64,000 nucleotides of DNA from Calonectria ilicicola (taxonomy: Eukaryota; Ascomycota; Sordariomycetes; Hypocreales; Nectriaceae), in contig CP085827.1 of the NCBI GenBank assembly GCA_020809705.1, positions 744,001 to 808,000 of the forward strand. The letters are read 5' to 3'. Shown here piece after piece: positions 1-10,167 of this stretch (the first letter of the stretch is position 1; each line of letters starts with the position of its first letter). Under the pieces are notes generated by a model, which worked only from the letters and a program-made list of their open reading frames with translations, did not search any database and was not told where the DNA came from. The position numbers and the translations under genes are program-made.

Positions 1-671
1 TCCAGACAAACACTCTAGTGGAGTCTATTGATGACAAAGATGGAGTCGCCGTTGCCACTGTCAAGACCAACCGGGGGGAAATCCAAGCCAAGCACGTGGT
101 GCACGCAACAAATGCCTGGATTGGCCGCACGATACCCGAGCTGCGGCCATTCGTCTCACCTGTGCGTGCCAACGTTCAGCGACGAGTCCCACAGCCCCCT
201 AAGCAACAGTCGAACAATTCTTGGTGGCTTAGGTATGGCGAAAAGGACTACGACTACATGATCCAGAGAGCGGATGGATCGTACATCACCGGCAGAGCCA
301 ATACCGGGCGAAAAGCAACGACAGATGACAGCCAGATGGATTTCCTGCCACAGACCCATCTTCGAGCAGTGACTCCTCTGGTTTTCGATTTTGGCACCCA
401 GAACATTGAAACTTCTCATGCATGGAGTGGCGGTGTGGCTTTCACTCAGGATGGAAATCCATTCATTGGTCGCATTCCCTTTCCCAATCGCAGCCACCAA
501 TGGGTGTGTGCTGCCTTCCAGGGTATAGGCATGGTGAGAGCTTTTGGTTCAGCACAGATGCTAGCATTGCTTATACTTGGAGAAGAGCTACCCGCCAAGT
601 ATCCCCGAAGCATGCTCCTCAGCAGTTCCCGGGTCAAGTCATGGCAGGAAGTTCTTGGGAGCAAACTTTAA
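1..671 (+). CDS. FAD-dependent oxidoreductase (DAO family), 3' part only
   Basis: The frame is open from the left edge and ends at the TAA at 669-671, so this is the C-terminal part (about 220 residues) of a gene that starts outside the window. No ATG is needed at position 18; that codon is GTG and coding runs through it. The piece carries features of the D-amino-acid-oxidase/glycine-oxidase-like fold: a VVHATNAW segment near the start, which fits the end of the FAD-binding part, and HAWSGGVAFTQDGNPFIGR towards the C-terminus, which matches the conserved substrate/FAD site in this family. Such enzymes oxidise amines or amino acids with FAD. The substrate cannot be told from this end. No intron is visible in the part present. 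Confidence 0.8.
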   Translation, partial: QTNTLVESIDDKDGVAVATVKTNRGEIQAKHVVHATNAWIGRTIPELRPFVSPVRANVQRRVPQPPKQQSNNSWWLRYGEKDYDYMIQRADGSYITGRANTGRKATTDDSQMDFLPQTHLRAVTPLVFDFGTQNIETSHAWSGGVAFTQDGNPFIGRIPFPNRSHQWVCAAFQGIGMVRAFGSAQMLALLILGEELPAKYPRSMLLSSSRVKSWQEVLGSKL

Positions 672-1564
672 AAGGAATGTCAGGTTTTTGGTATTAGTTT
701 CCATGATGTAATATTCGTTTTGTTTCAATTGAACGAGAGATTAATTTGATTTCGATTCGTTGTTCCATGATGTGATTAGTGGTAAATATATATCTTGAGA
801 GACGAGTATCCTCGTCGTGTTTTGAGATCCCGAACTGTTCATCAATTAATGCCATGAAATTTGGCCTGTTCGCTCCATCACCATGTTGGAACCAACAAGG
901 TGAAGAATGATTGTTGGATCCTCAAGAAGGTTTTGCGAACTTGGGTTTGATTAGGTTCACCGCTCCTTGGCCTGAAGCTCAAAACTTGAAACGCATATTG
1001 ACAGCCTTTCACGATACATCTTGGAAACTTTAACTCTCCAATAGTAGCTGAGTCAGTCGGATTGCAGGTAGCAATGTAAAAGATATTGCGTTCACGGAAG
1101 TGCAGAAAATGCTTGACAAAGCGATGAGTCAGGTTCAAAAGACACGATGGATCAGAATAATCCCTACTTACGGATTAATTTATTTAGACCTTGAATGACG
1201 CCATTTTGCTGTACTCTTAGCTCAGGTGGATAAAATCCTTCCAAATTTTGCCAGCGAGTAGAAATAATATCAATTAATGATAATCCGAAAACCGGCGAGA
1301 CTGTTGGAGTCATCAATTACAAATTCTAAATTTGCATGAAAAAAAGTCTTTTAGGGTTCGACGCACGTAATCTGTGATATCCACGCAAATCTGCATCACT
1401 TGGACTCTTGATAGCATCCTAATCAGGAGCGACAATAACCGAGATTTACCCCAACGATTGTGACCCCATGTCAATGAGTCACTTTAGCAGCTTCCAAGGA
1501 CCGGCCTACATAACTCACACATCGACGCCCACCATACCAGACTTCTAAGCAACACACATCCAAC
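672..1564. other. Intergenic region, no gene seen
   Basis: AT-rich spacer between the oxidoreductase stop and the GNAT gene. The only open frame is a short minus-strand one at 878-1138 with no family resemblance. The last 60 bases before 1565 are pyrimidine- and CA-rich, as expected of a fungal 5' leader. Confidence 0.5.
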
Positions 1565-2702
1565 ATGTCAACATCTGTCCTGACATTCGATTCCGCTCCT
1601 GGCTGGCTATTGGAGTTACTTCAAAGCCATCTGCCGTTCTCATTGCCACTTCTGAGGCGACTCCAATACTCAAAGTGGCCCGGCAACACCAAGCCAACTG
1701 CAAAGGTTCTCTTTGTGTACAATGATGATGGTAGACAGGACCCAGGTGCAGCGGCGAGATTCACTGCCGCGTATTTGAATATCGCTGGTGGCCCGGATAC
1801 CCAAATGTGGCTATACTCCACCCTTGAGGATGATGAACAGGCTGCTGGTGAACAGAATGCTTTGTATGAAGAGCAGTTGAACGCCATTGTTTCTGAGAGC
1901 ATCACAGCTGCCACAGAGTATGGTCGTGAATTGGTATACCCTGGTTCTGTCCTGGTTGGAACCCTTCACTCGTCTGTTCGTGCTCTCTTAGAACAGACAG
2001 GTCGCATCACAAACAGACCCACTGGGTTATACGACAAATGGCTTTTCAAAGCTGAAGATTTGCCTCACAATGACTCTCCACTTCCTAAGGGAATGCATTG
2101 GGCCACAGCAACCACGGAAGATTGCCATACAGTCATTTCTCGTACCGATATTCCTCGGACAGTGTATGTTGAATTTGTCACATCATAAACAAATTAATAA
2201 CGTCCGTACAGTGAGGGGCTATCTCGAATGCCAAGCTTGCTAATCAAGCTTGACGATGGAACACCGATATCATGGGCATTTCTCGGTGAGCCGAAAATAG
2301 TGTGGCGCCAGAACGGTGTCGCTAACTTCATCGCAGGTGCGGACGGATCATTGGCGAGTCTTCATTGCGAGGTTTGATTCACACAAAATGACTTTTGACT
2401 TTTTAAGCTTACCTCCAGAGTCAGCCTAAATATCGTCGACGAGGCCTGGCCACTATGCTAGCAGTTAAATTGTTGAGGGAAAGAACGAGGGAATTTGGTG
2501 ACGATGGATGGTCTTCGGCCGATGTTTCCCCAGATAATAAGGGAAGTCAGGGAACCTGCTTGCGCTTGAATGGCAAGCCTCATTGGACTTTGCGATGGTC
2601 AGTCCATTTTTTCTCGCTTTGATGAATAATTCTAGCTAACGCAGTGATAGGGTACTTTTGGATGTGAGAGAAACGCCTCTACCCCAAGTAAATCGATCTT
2701 AG
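1565..2702 (+). CDS. GNAT-family N-acetyltransferase, five exons
   Basis: I join 1565-2163, 2212-2285, 2337-2371, 2419-2597 and 2651-2702, giving 312 residues with no internal stop. All introns are GT-AG and 47-53 bp long. The N-terminal half is poorly conserved, as in many fungal members. The C-terminal half has the recognisable GNAT core: a strand reading LIKLDDGTPISWAFLG, then DGSLASLH, then the acetyl-CoA pyrophosphate loop QPKYRRRGLA (the Q/R-x-x-G-x-G/A motif). A conserved closing strand near RWVLLDVR is restored only when the last intron (GTCAGT to GATAG) is removed. The family transfers acetyl from acetyl-CoA to an amine; the acceptor is unknown. The last intron has a weaker donor, so the exact C-terminus is the least certain part. 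Confidence 0.82.
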
Positions 2703-3859
2703 TAGAGCCTGGTTCGGTGATTCGTTGCAGGTATCTTATCAGAGCCATCGAAACATTTAGAAACTGTCTTGGTTTCTCTCATCAGAATCCAAATGAATCA
2801 TGTAGTCATCCAAGAACTTCACCATTTCACCGACAAAACATGTTCCAGTTTAGTTCTATCACAATGGAAATTAGGGATTTCAGGGTAAGTGCTTTAGGGT
2901 ATCTAATTCTGCAAACTACTTCAATAAGACAATCGACTAGCTCAACTTTCTCTAGCATAAGTACTGCCGTGATGTAACTTGCGCTTGAAAAGGGATCTTT
3001 GGAACATTCCATTGTCACTCCAATCTCCCTCTCCTCGTTGGCTTGCAGCCAGAGAGGATGTGACAGTATTCTTTCCATCTAAGAATTGTTTACTTTCCTT
3101 TATGTTCAGGAACCTTAAACTGGAACATGATATTGCAAATTGTTAGATAGGTAAGTGTCAAATTATTAATAAAACGTTTGAAGGGCACCTGTCAAATGTC
3201 GCCGCGTATAAGAAAATCCGACCGAGTTAGAATGCGATGGTGGTGGGACACTTCATGTGACCACCTCGCGTCCGCCAAAAAGTGTTGCGGTCATTTGACC
3301 TTGACAACATGGTATGACAGGCCACGATTAGTTGTATCACATCAGATGATCATATATTGAACCAATAGCTGTCCTAGTATAATGTGACAAGTGACTTACG
3401 GGGATGATATTCAATGAAATACCACAGCACGATAAAATAAACTTTGGGGCGAAGTGGGAAAATACGACGAGTAAAAACAAAAGTTTTGAGTCGTCACAAA
3501 TCCAAATATCGGCGCTGTTGACAGAATACGCCGGAATAACGCCGCACTATCTAAAACCTTCCTGTTCAGTCTTATTGGTTGCACTATGTCTTATCATGGC
3601 CTTTGTAGCTTGTCCTGTGCTTTCAACTTGATATCCCCCTACTGGTCTCACCGAGAGAGTCAAGGTTTCACCCTTAGTTACATGATGACAGAAGCCGACT
3701 GTACGGTCACATAGCAAGCCATTCCATATATTTAAACGTGACTGATATGGCCAAAAAAAAAAGAGAATGTATAAAGTTAATTCAAACTCTTTTGGTTAAA
3801 TTATTTTAAGATTATTCGATTGCAACCGGTTCTGATCCAATTGCAATTTTTTTTCCAAT
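2703..3859. other. Intergenic region, no gene seen
   Basis: Several short open frames (for example 2717-2977 and 3404-3631) have no domain, no convincing splice sites and no resemblance to known proteins. The last 120 bases are strongly AT-rich with poly-A and poly-T tracts and may be the promoter of the next gene. Confidence 0.45.
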
Positions 3860-5966
3860 ATGACAACAACCTTTACATCAAATCCTATCGCCCCACGCAT
3901 CATCAGCTATGAGGGCTCTGCAATGGATGCCATAGACGAGCTCGCTGGGGCGCGCACAAATATCGATCTGATCGATAAAGCGCACGCCATGTGGTGTGGC
4001 CCAGACTGTGCCCGAGATGTCGAGTGTCGCTTCCTGCATTACCAGCGATCTGAGCACCGAACAGTTGCTAACGCAGCTCGCACTGCACAATCTCGCTATA
4101 ATAAAGATACGGCACATCTGTACAGTTTGATGGCTGGCACCGGTCATATGAAGAACACAAAAAAGTCCCATTCTCTGAACCTCTGGGCCTTGATTGAACC
4201 TGTGCTTCGCAGGATCGACAATGTTCGAGAGTTTGCGGGTGTATTGCACGTTGACTACACTGACTGGGCAAAGAAAAATGATGCCAGCGCAGCGCAGTTA
4301 GTCCTATCAAGCTGTCGAGATAGCTTGCAATTTCTGGGCTCTTGGTGCGGGGGCCAATATGACTCCAACATTCCAGGTTTGGTTTACGTTGCTTTCTCGA
4401 CAATTTCAGATGATATTGCCATCCCCCCTTTAGACTTAGTAACAGGAAAGCTAGAAATCTTTGGCCACTCCATCTCCGATAATGAAGGCCATGATAAGCG
4501 ACGGGTGGGGCCAAGATGCTACTTTGGCCCTTCTGTGTCTTGTACGGCAGTATCTTTTTCAATACGCCGAAAAGTTCAGGCATGGAACACTCACTGATGA
4601 CGAATTAAGCGTACATGCTATTTTGGGTCAGTCGCCCGATATATGGGATAGCATCATCTACAGATCCCATACTGCTAATACAGCTGCCATATCCGTCGTA
4701 GTAGCACGTGTGGTAGGTGTGGATTACCTCACCGAACAATGGATTTTGGACAGCAGTATCTGCAACTGCATCTCGATGGATCTATGCAAATCCTCCCGCC
4801 GCATATACCAAGTGGATGACCATATGCCGACCGCCACTGCTAGCGAATGCAAAGCAGGGACGGAAATTCAACACCAGCGAGAAGTTGGCTACCGTTCTGT
4901 CTATTTGGACTTGGTGGATGACCTTGTCTATACTGGAGCACCGGAGCCAACTGTACATTACGCGAGATCTGCGTTTTTGTTCGTTACCATATGCGATCGT
5001 TACCGTGAGCGTTCAGCGGGTTGTCGATTTCCAATCCAACCAAGTTTGAGACAAGATATTGACCGCTGCTTCGGTAAAACCTCAACCATCATCGATCAGT
5101 TAAATGGAATATTTCATTTGCGCCGATTGACCAGGGAGAGCAACTTGGACAAGCAGGGTTCTGTTAAGATTACAGCAAGCCTATGCGCCGAATTGCTGTC
5201 TGCTTGCTCCGCAAGACAAATGATTCTCAAGGGTTTTTGGGAAATAGGAGTGTGTAAAGGTACTCAGATTTCCACTTCAATCTCCGCTGCCGAAAACAAT
5301 AACTGCAACTGCGCCAACGCTACCATATCAACGATTCATGAACTCGCACGCATAGCCAAAACCCCAGAAGATTTGTTGTCAGCACTTGCCAGCGTTGCCA
5401 CAGAGCTCTCAGTTCCATTTTGCAGCGATGGGATTATCGGGGTAGGTTCATCAAATGACATTTGGGCTCTATGTACTGCTTGTCAAATTAGTTGTGGAGA
5501 TGGCTGTGAGTGGGCGGCATTCGCTCAATACATTTGCAAACAATTCGGAGAGAAGGCACACACAGATAACTGCTGTGGAACACCTCTTACTATGGATGGT
5601 AATTGAACTATGTTTGATAACGGATAGTTAAACTTGAGCAGGAGCCGAATCCAAATTTGCCAAGACTCTGGGATGAGAGAATTTTGCTTTGGTTATTGAC
5701 ATTGGGCGAGCTGCTATCGAGCGTGAATCAAACGGGCATGAACTTTTTACAAGTAGCACAATGCATCTTCTCGTGCGGCAAATGTCAATGTACTGGCAAT
5801 AAACATAAACAACCTTGCACGGTGTACCCAACCAGAGCTAACACATGGAGCTTTGAACTACTATTGATCTTTCAACACGGCTATTGACTTTTGCGGCATC
5901 AAAATGTTACTGTACGACCCAAAAGCGGTCGCTTTGGCCAAGTCCGTCGGAGAGCAAAGGGAGTGA
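3860..5966 (+). pseudogene. Unknown protein-coding gene, apparently decayed
   Basis: I do not recognise the family. An ATG at 3860 opens a long frame (to about 4450) that is continued by a second long frame from about 4455 to 5598. A possible 72 bp intron at 4383-4454 (GTTTAC to CTAG, with TAGTAAC as branch site) would join them; otherwise a frameshift lies near 4490. After 5598 a GTAATT...GAGCAG intron leads to protein-like sequence (AESKFAKTLG, then ENFALVIDIGRAAIERE) interrupted by a TGA. A frame change near 5795 follows, then more protein-like sequence with one further TGA, ending FCGIKMLLYDPKAVALAKS and TGA at 5964-5966. The product would be about 650 residues, Cys-rich and mostly helical in look, with no signal peptide. 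Whether it is a true pseudogene or a badly sequenced gene cannot be settled here. Confidence 0.45.
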
Positions 5967-6927
5967 TCTAGTTTGTGTAACCCAAGTGGCTAGCATGCCA
6001 CACGTCGTCCGACCTACTCGCCAAGGCACACTTCTTCTAATGGAAGAGACTATTCTCTTTGGAGTGATAAATAGCGAAACTGTGGGGAACAACGGATCTA
6101 GAATAGTGGACATTACGCTGGAATGATACGCAGCGTGGGGAAGGATGCAAGTAATCGTCATGAATGAGCTTGGAAGTGGGCCCGATTGGGGCTCTTGCCC
6201 ACATCCAGAGCCCAAACGAGGAGCCGCTTCATAAAAACCGCCAGAAGAAGGGCGATTGTTCCGTTGACGAGCGATTGCAATGCGTGCCAAGTCAATGTGA
6301 AATCTGACATGTGACTTGTTGTGGCCGGCAGGATTCTCTGTAAAACTACTCTTGATTTCGTGCGGGAGGCGTGTCCATGGATAAAATACCATGTAGCACT
6401 TTCAAATACACTTACGTACATGGAGGGCCTTTGGCTTCGTGGCAGGGTTTTGCTGGTCGGATAGATTGCTTGGCCTCCCATGTGACAGTTAGGCAACGGG
6501 AGGCTGGGTTGACTGGGAATGATCAAAGAAGCTCGACCAACATGGTGATAATTTTTGCAATGAAGTGAGGATCGGGACAGGCAAGTTTCCGAAGCTTACC
6601 ACGTGAATTTCAGAAATTGAAGCACAAAAACAATTGTTTGTGCAACACGAGGCTGACTGCTCACTAACACTTGGCCGGATAATGGGTCGTGGTGGCAACC
6701 TGGAAATTCCCTCGTTCCCGCCCCCAAAACAAATCTCGTGCGGAGAAGCCCGAAGCAAACTCGTCCTCGTCGAATTGACATTATTATTATTTTGGAGAAA
6801 AGGGACGCCGCACTTTGCAGCACTCTTACGCGACAACAGGACATCTTACTTGGAAATCCTGGCACCAGCGCAATTTTGGGTTTGTGCCCGTTCTACATTT
6901 ATCCGCCACTAGTCTGCTCTGCCCAGT
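5967..6927. other. Intergenic region upstream of the HET gene
   Basis: No convincing gene. The 161-codon minus-strand frame at 5907-6392 has no domain and overlaps the end of the decayed gene, so I treat it as chance. Confidence 0.45.
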
Positions 6928-9567
6928 ATGGATACCCTTGAACAGCAGTGCGGGGCCTTCACTTACGACAAGGTCGCCAACGACGACTCGCCCTTGAATA
7001 TTCGCCTTCTCGCGATCCAGCCGGCCGAGTCGCTGTTTGACCTCGTTGAATGTCACTTAGAAACAGTGTCTCTGAATGCGCCGCCGCCATACGTGGTCCA
7101 CCAGCCTGTCGACCAGGAGGACGCCGAGCTGGACCATGCAATCCTGTGTAACGGCACGCTGCTGCCAGTCTCAGAACATACTTACTTTTTCTTGTGCACA
7201 CTCCGGTCTAGAAGCCAGCAAGAAGGCCTAGGCCCGAGTGTGTGGACGCCACGAGTCTGTGTCAACCTGCAAGATAAGGGTGAGACGGCACACCAGCAAA
7301 GTCTCCTGCCAGCCATATTCCAGAAGGCGATCCAGAGGGTTTCTGTGGCGCCCTCTTACAGCCATCATCCCTTGAAGACGGGCGACTCAATACGGCTGCT
7401 GGAGCTGGCACCGCCAGGCCACCACAAGAATGGGCTGCTGATGACTCGGATCCGGGACGTGTCATTGGCTGACAATCCCGTCTACTACTACTTAGACATT
7501 CGAGAAGGACTCACCACCGAAGCTTGGCCGGACAAGGTGGCACTGATTTGCAACAACAGGCTGCTCAATGTGCCGAGGCCTTTGCACCAGGTGCTCTCCA
7601 TGGTCCTTTCATCCAAAGGGCCCCGGGCATTCTTCGTGCAAGCTGTGTCTGTCAATAAACACAGCCCCGAAGATGTCAGACATCATGAAACGCTCAGCGA
7701 TGCTCTCATTCGCAAGCAGGCCAAGGAGGTGGTGGGCATAATGCAGCCAAGATACCAATACATGGCATTGCCGGACAACCGACCGCACATTCGTCTGCTC
7801 AAACTACTGCCTGCGACGTCCGACCAAGACACAGTCGTCGTAGACATTTGCCATTTCCCGCTCGACGAGTGCCCGCCGTTTGTGGCGCTGTCGTACACAT
7901 GGGGCCCAACGCATCCACCATGGATGGTTTGCACGCGTGATGGGCGGTACATCATCTGCACGCCGAACCTGCGCCTTGCACTTGTTGAATTGCGTCGACG
8001 CGGCCACTTGGTTGTGTGGGCCGATGCCATCTGCATCAACCAGCAAGACACACAAGAAAAAAACAAGCAGGTGGTGCTGATGGGAGACATTTACCAGCGG
8101 GCAGAAAAGGTGGTGATAGAGCTGGGCATATCGTGCTCCCGCGAAAAGCACCGCACATGTAGAGTGTACCCGGCCATCCTCATCAAGATGTTGGCCTCGA
8201 CTGGGCGTCTGCTTGAGGCTGTACGTCCCGATCGGCCGGGTCTCGACAGTCGTGAGTTTGCGCGGTTTGGCGTCCCAGCAGCCAATCACCAGGCGTGGTC
8301 GGGGTGGCGGGCGATGCGATCCAGAGAGTGGTTCACACGGTCTTGGATCGTGCAGGAGGTGGCGGCTGGGCGCAAGAATGTCTCCGTGCTGTACAATGAG
8401 CAGCTGTACGACTGGGCCGACGTGGCCGTGGCCAACAGCGTCACAGCCAACGAGCAGGTCGACTTGGGCACGTATGTGGGCAAGATGAACATGACTAATA
8501 TGCGTGACGTGCAGCAGAGTGGGAGGGATCGACAGCGGCCCAGACTGCTCCATCTGCTGGTGTCGTTTCGCAGTCTCAGCGCGACAGATCCAAGGGACAA
8601 GATTTACGCGTTCCGTGGGCTGGCGGCTGACCGGTACGAATCACCGTTGCCCGACTATGCCAAATCAGTCGAGGACGTCTATGTTGAGTATGCATCCTTC
8701 TTCGTGCAGCAAGGGCTGAGCCTGCAGCTGCTGAGCGATGCGGGTACAAGTCGGTCAGAGCTGGACCTGCCAAGCTGGGTGCCGGATTGGAATTTCAGCA
8801 CGTCGTGGCAGACGTTTAGCTTCTGCCGGGACGCATCGTGGGTGTCGCTGGGTGCGCTCCAGAGGGACGAGACCACGCTTGGCGGTGGTGATGGGGATGT
8901 GGATGGGGCCTTTAGGCTCGCAAGAGGCAACGCGCGGGCGCTGGTGGTGCCGGGCCATGTGGTGGACGAGATTGCCGAGCTGAGCCCAGCTGTGCCAAAC
9001 ACATTCCGATACGGCGAGTCGGCATCGACAGCATCAGAGATTGATGGGGCAATTCTCGATCTGTACGTGCGGGCGCAAGACATGATGATGGCGCACAAGG
9101 GACAGCTGAACAACGACAAGGATAACGACGACGACGACACCAAGTCAAATGCAGCGTTGCCTCAGCTTCAGACAACACTGATCGGCGGGGCCGGGCACAG
9201 CTTCAAACCGCTGGGCGAGTTCTATGCAATGTCTCAGGTGCTGACGTCTCGCAGCGAGCCTGTTGCGGCTGAGAACGCGGCGTCTGTGCAGGCATTTGAC
9301 GAGAAGCTGCGGTGTGTGCTGAGCAGGCGGCGCTTGTGCCGGACCCGAGAGGACGGCATCGGACTAGTTCCGGCGGAGGCTGAGACGGGGGATGCCATTG
9401 TGTGGGTGCGGGGAGCGAGGGCGGCCATGGTGATGCGGAGGGAGAAGGACGGAGACGGGTTTATTTCGTACCGGCTAATCGGCGATGCCTTCATGGGCGG
9501 GCCCCACGTCGTCGAGAACCAGGCCGACGAGTCGGTGAGGCCGTGGAGCGAATTGATTGTGGTTTAG
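6928..9567 (+). CDS. Heterokaryon incompatibility (HET) domain protein
   Basis: A single uninterrupted frame of 879 residues. The HET domain starts near residue 317 with FVALSYTWG and continues with LRRRGHLVVWADAICINQQD and EKNKQVVLMGDIYQRA, the three hallmark blocks of this fungal domain. Further conserved pieces include REWFTRSWIVQEV near residue 475 and ATDPRDKIYAFRGLA near residue 552. HET proteins trigger programmed death when incompatible hyphae fuse, and many have drifted to unknown roles. The first 310 residues precede the domain and match nothing I recognise. An acidic low-complexity stretch (DNDDDDTK) lies near residue 735. GC-rich coding sequence contrasts with the AT-rich upstream spacer. 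It stands alone, with no obvious partner gene such as a NACHT protein beside it. Confidence 0.93.
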   Translation: MDTLEQQCGAFTYDKVANDDSPLNIRLLAIQPAESLFDLVECHLETVSLNAPPPYVVHQPVDQEDAELDHAILCNGTLLPVSEHTYFFLCTLRSRSQQEGLGPSVWTPRVCVNLQDKGETAHQQSLLPAIFQKAIQRVSVAPSYSHHPLKTGDSIRLLELAPPGHHKNGLLMTRIRDVSLADNPVYYYLDIREGLTTEAWPDKVALICNNRLLNVPRPLHQVLSMVLSSKGPRAFFVQAVSVNKHSPEDVRHHETLSDALIRKQAKEVVGIMQPRYQYMALPDNRPHIRLLKLLPATSDQDTVVVDICHFPLDECPPFVALSYTWGPTHPPWMVCTRDGRYIICTPNLRLALVELRRRGHLVVWADAICINQQDTQEKNKQVVLMGDIYQRAEKVVIELGISCSREKHRTCRVYPAILIKMLASTGRLLEAVRPDRPGLDSREFARFGVPAANHQAWSGWRAMRSREWFTRSWIVQEVAAGRKNVSVLYNEQLYDWADVAVANSVTANEQVDLGTYVGKMNMTNMRDVQQSGRDRQRPRLLHLLVSFRSLSATDPRDKIYAFRGLAADRYESPLPDYAKSVEDVYVEYASFFVQQGLSLQLLSDAGTSRSELDLPSWVPDWNFSTSWQTFSFCRDASWVSLGALQRDETTLGGGDGDVDGAFRLARGNARALVVPGHVVDEIAELSPAVPNTFRYGESASTASEIDGAILDLYVRAQDMMMAHKGQLNNDKDNDDDDTKSNAALPQLQTTLIGGAGHSFKPLGEFYAMSQVLTSRSEPVAAENAASVQAFDEKLRCVLSRRRLCRTREDGIGLVPAEAETGDAIVWVRGARAAMVMRREKDGDGFISYRLIGDAFMGGPHVVENQADESVRPWSELIVV

Positions 9568-9672
9568 CCCCAGCGCGATCGAGTGAGTCTAGATGTTTTT
9601 TTGTTGTTGTTCCCGGCCAATGTGTGCGCACGTAGACGTGTACAGTATGGATGGGTGTGTGGTGGTGAGGCC

Positions 9673-9700
9673 GCCAGTGCCAGTGCCAGTGCCAGTGCCA
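9673..9700. repeat. GCCAGT hexamer microsatellite
   Basis: Four and two-thirds perfect copies of GCCAGT just after the HET gene, followed within 40 bases by CA-rich repeats. It lies outside coding sequence. Confidence 0.9.
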
Positions 9701-9735
9701 ATGCGGTGCAGTCCAGCGCACACATCACCCTATTC

Positions 9736-9792
9736 ACACACACACAGATCTCACCATCCCACCTCATCCCACACACACGCACACACGCACAT
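9736..9792. repeat. CA-rich simple repeat
   Basis: Interrupted CA dinucleotide runs (CACACACACA blocks) in the spacer between the HET gene and the F-box gene. Confidence 0.75.
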
Positions 9793-10167
9793 CACACTTT
9801 TCTCGGACCACAACTGAGGCCCGGTCCCGCCCCTCCAAAATCCCCCCTCCAAAATTCTAAATTCCCAATCCCCATACTGTCCCCTCAAATGTTTCGCGCC
9901 ACAATAGGCGTTCCGTTCTACTCCCCCAGGCCCGGGCATTGGCCGACCGTCCGTTGGTTCAACGCCAGCAACTAGCGACGTCAGCCTCCACCAGCCGTGC
10001 GCCATGCCATCATAATCATAATAGTCGTCCGGTCCCCTGACTCTGCTTAGAGCCCGTCCCCGTGATCTGATCAAAAAAGGAGCGCGCCAGCAAACAGGTT
10101 GTGGTTTCTTCACTTCTCACTACCGACTCAGTACCGCCTCTCCAATTACTCGCCAATCCACCGCAAG

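Noticed and set aside
5907..6392. 161-codon minus-strand frame
   Set aside because: No domain, odd composition, overlaps the end of the decayed gene; reads as chance antisense.
7804..8553. 249-codon minus-strand frame inside the HET gene
   Set aside because: Antisense shadow of a GC-rich conserved coding region whose plus-strand product is clear.
9491..9782. Minus-strand frames with WHWHWHWH-type repeats
   Set aside because: Product of the GCCAGT microsatellite, not a protein gene.
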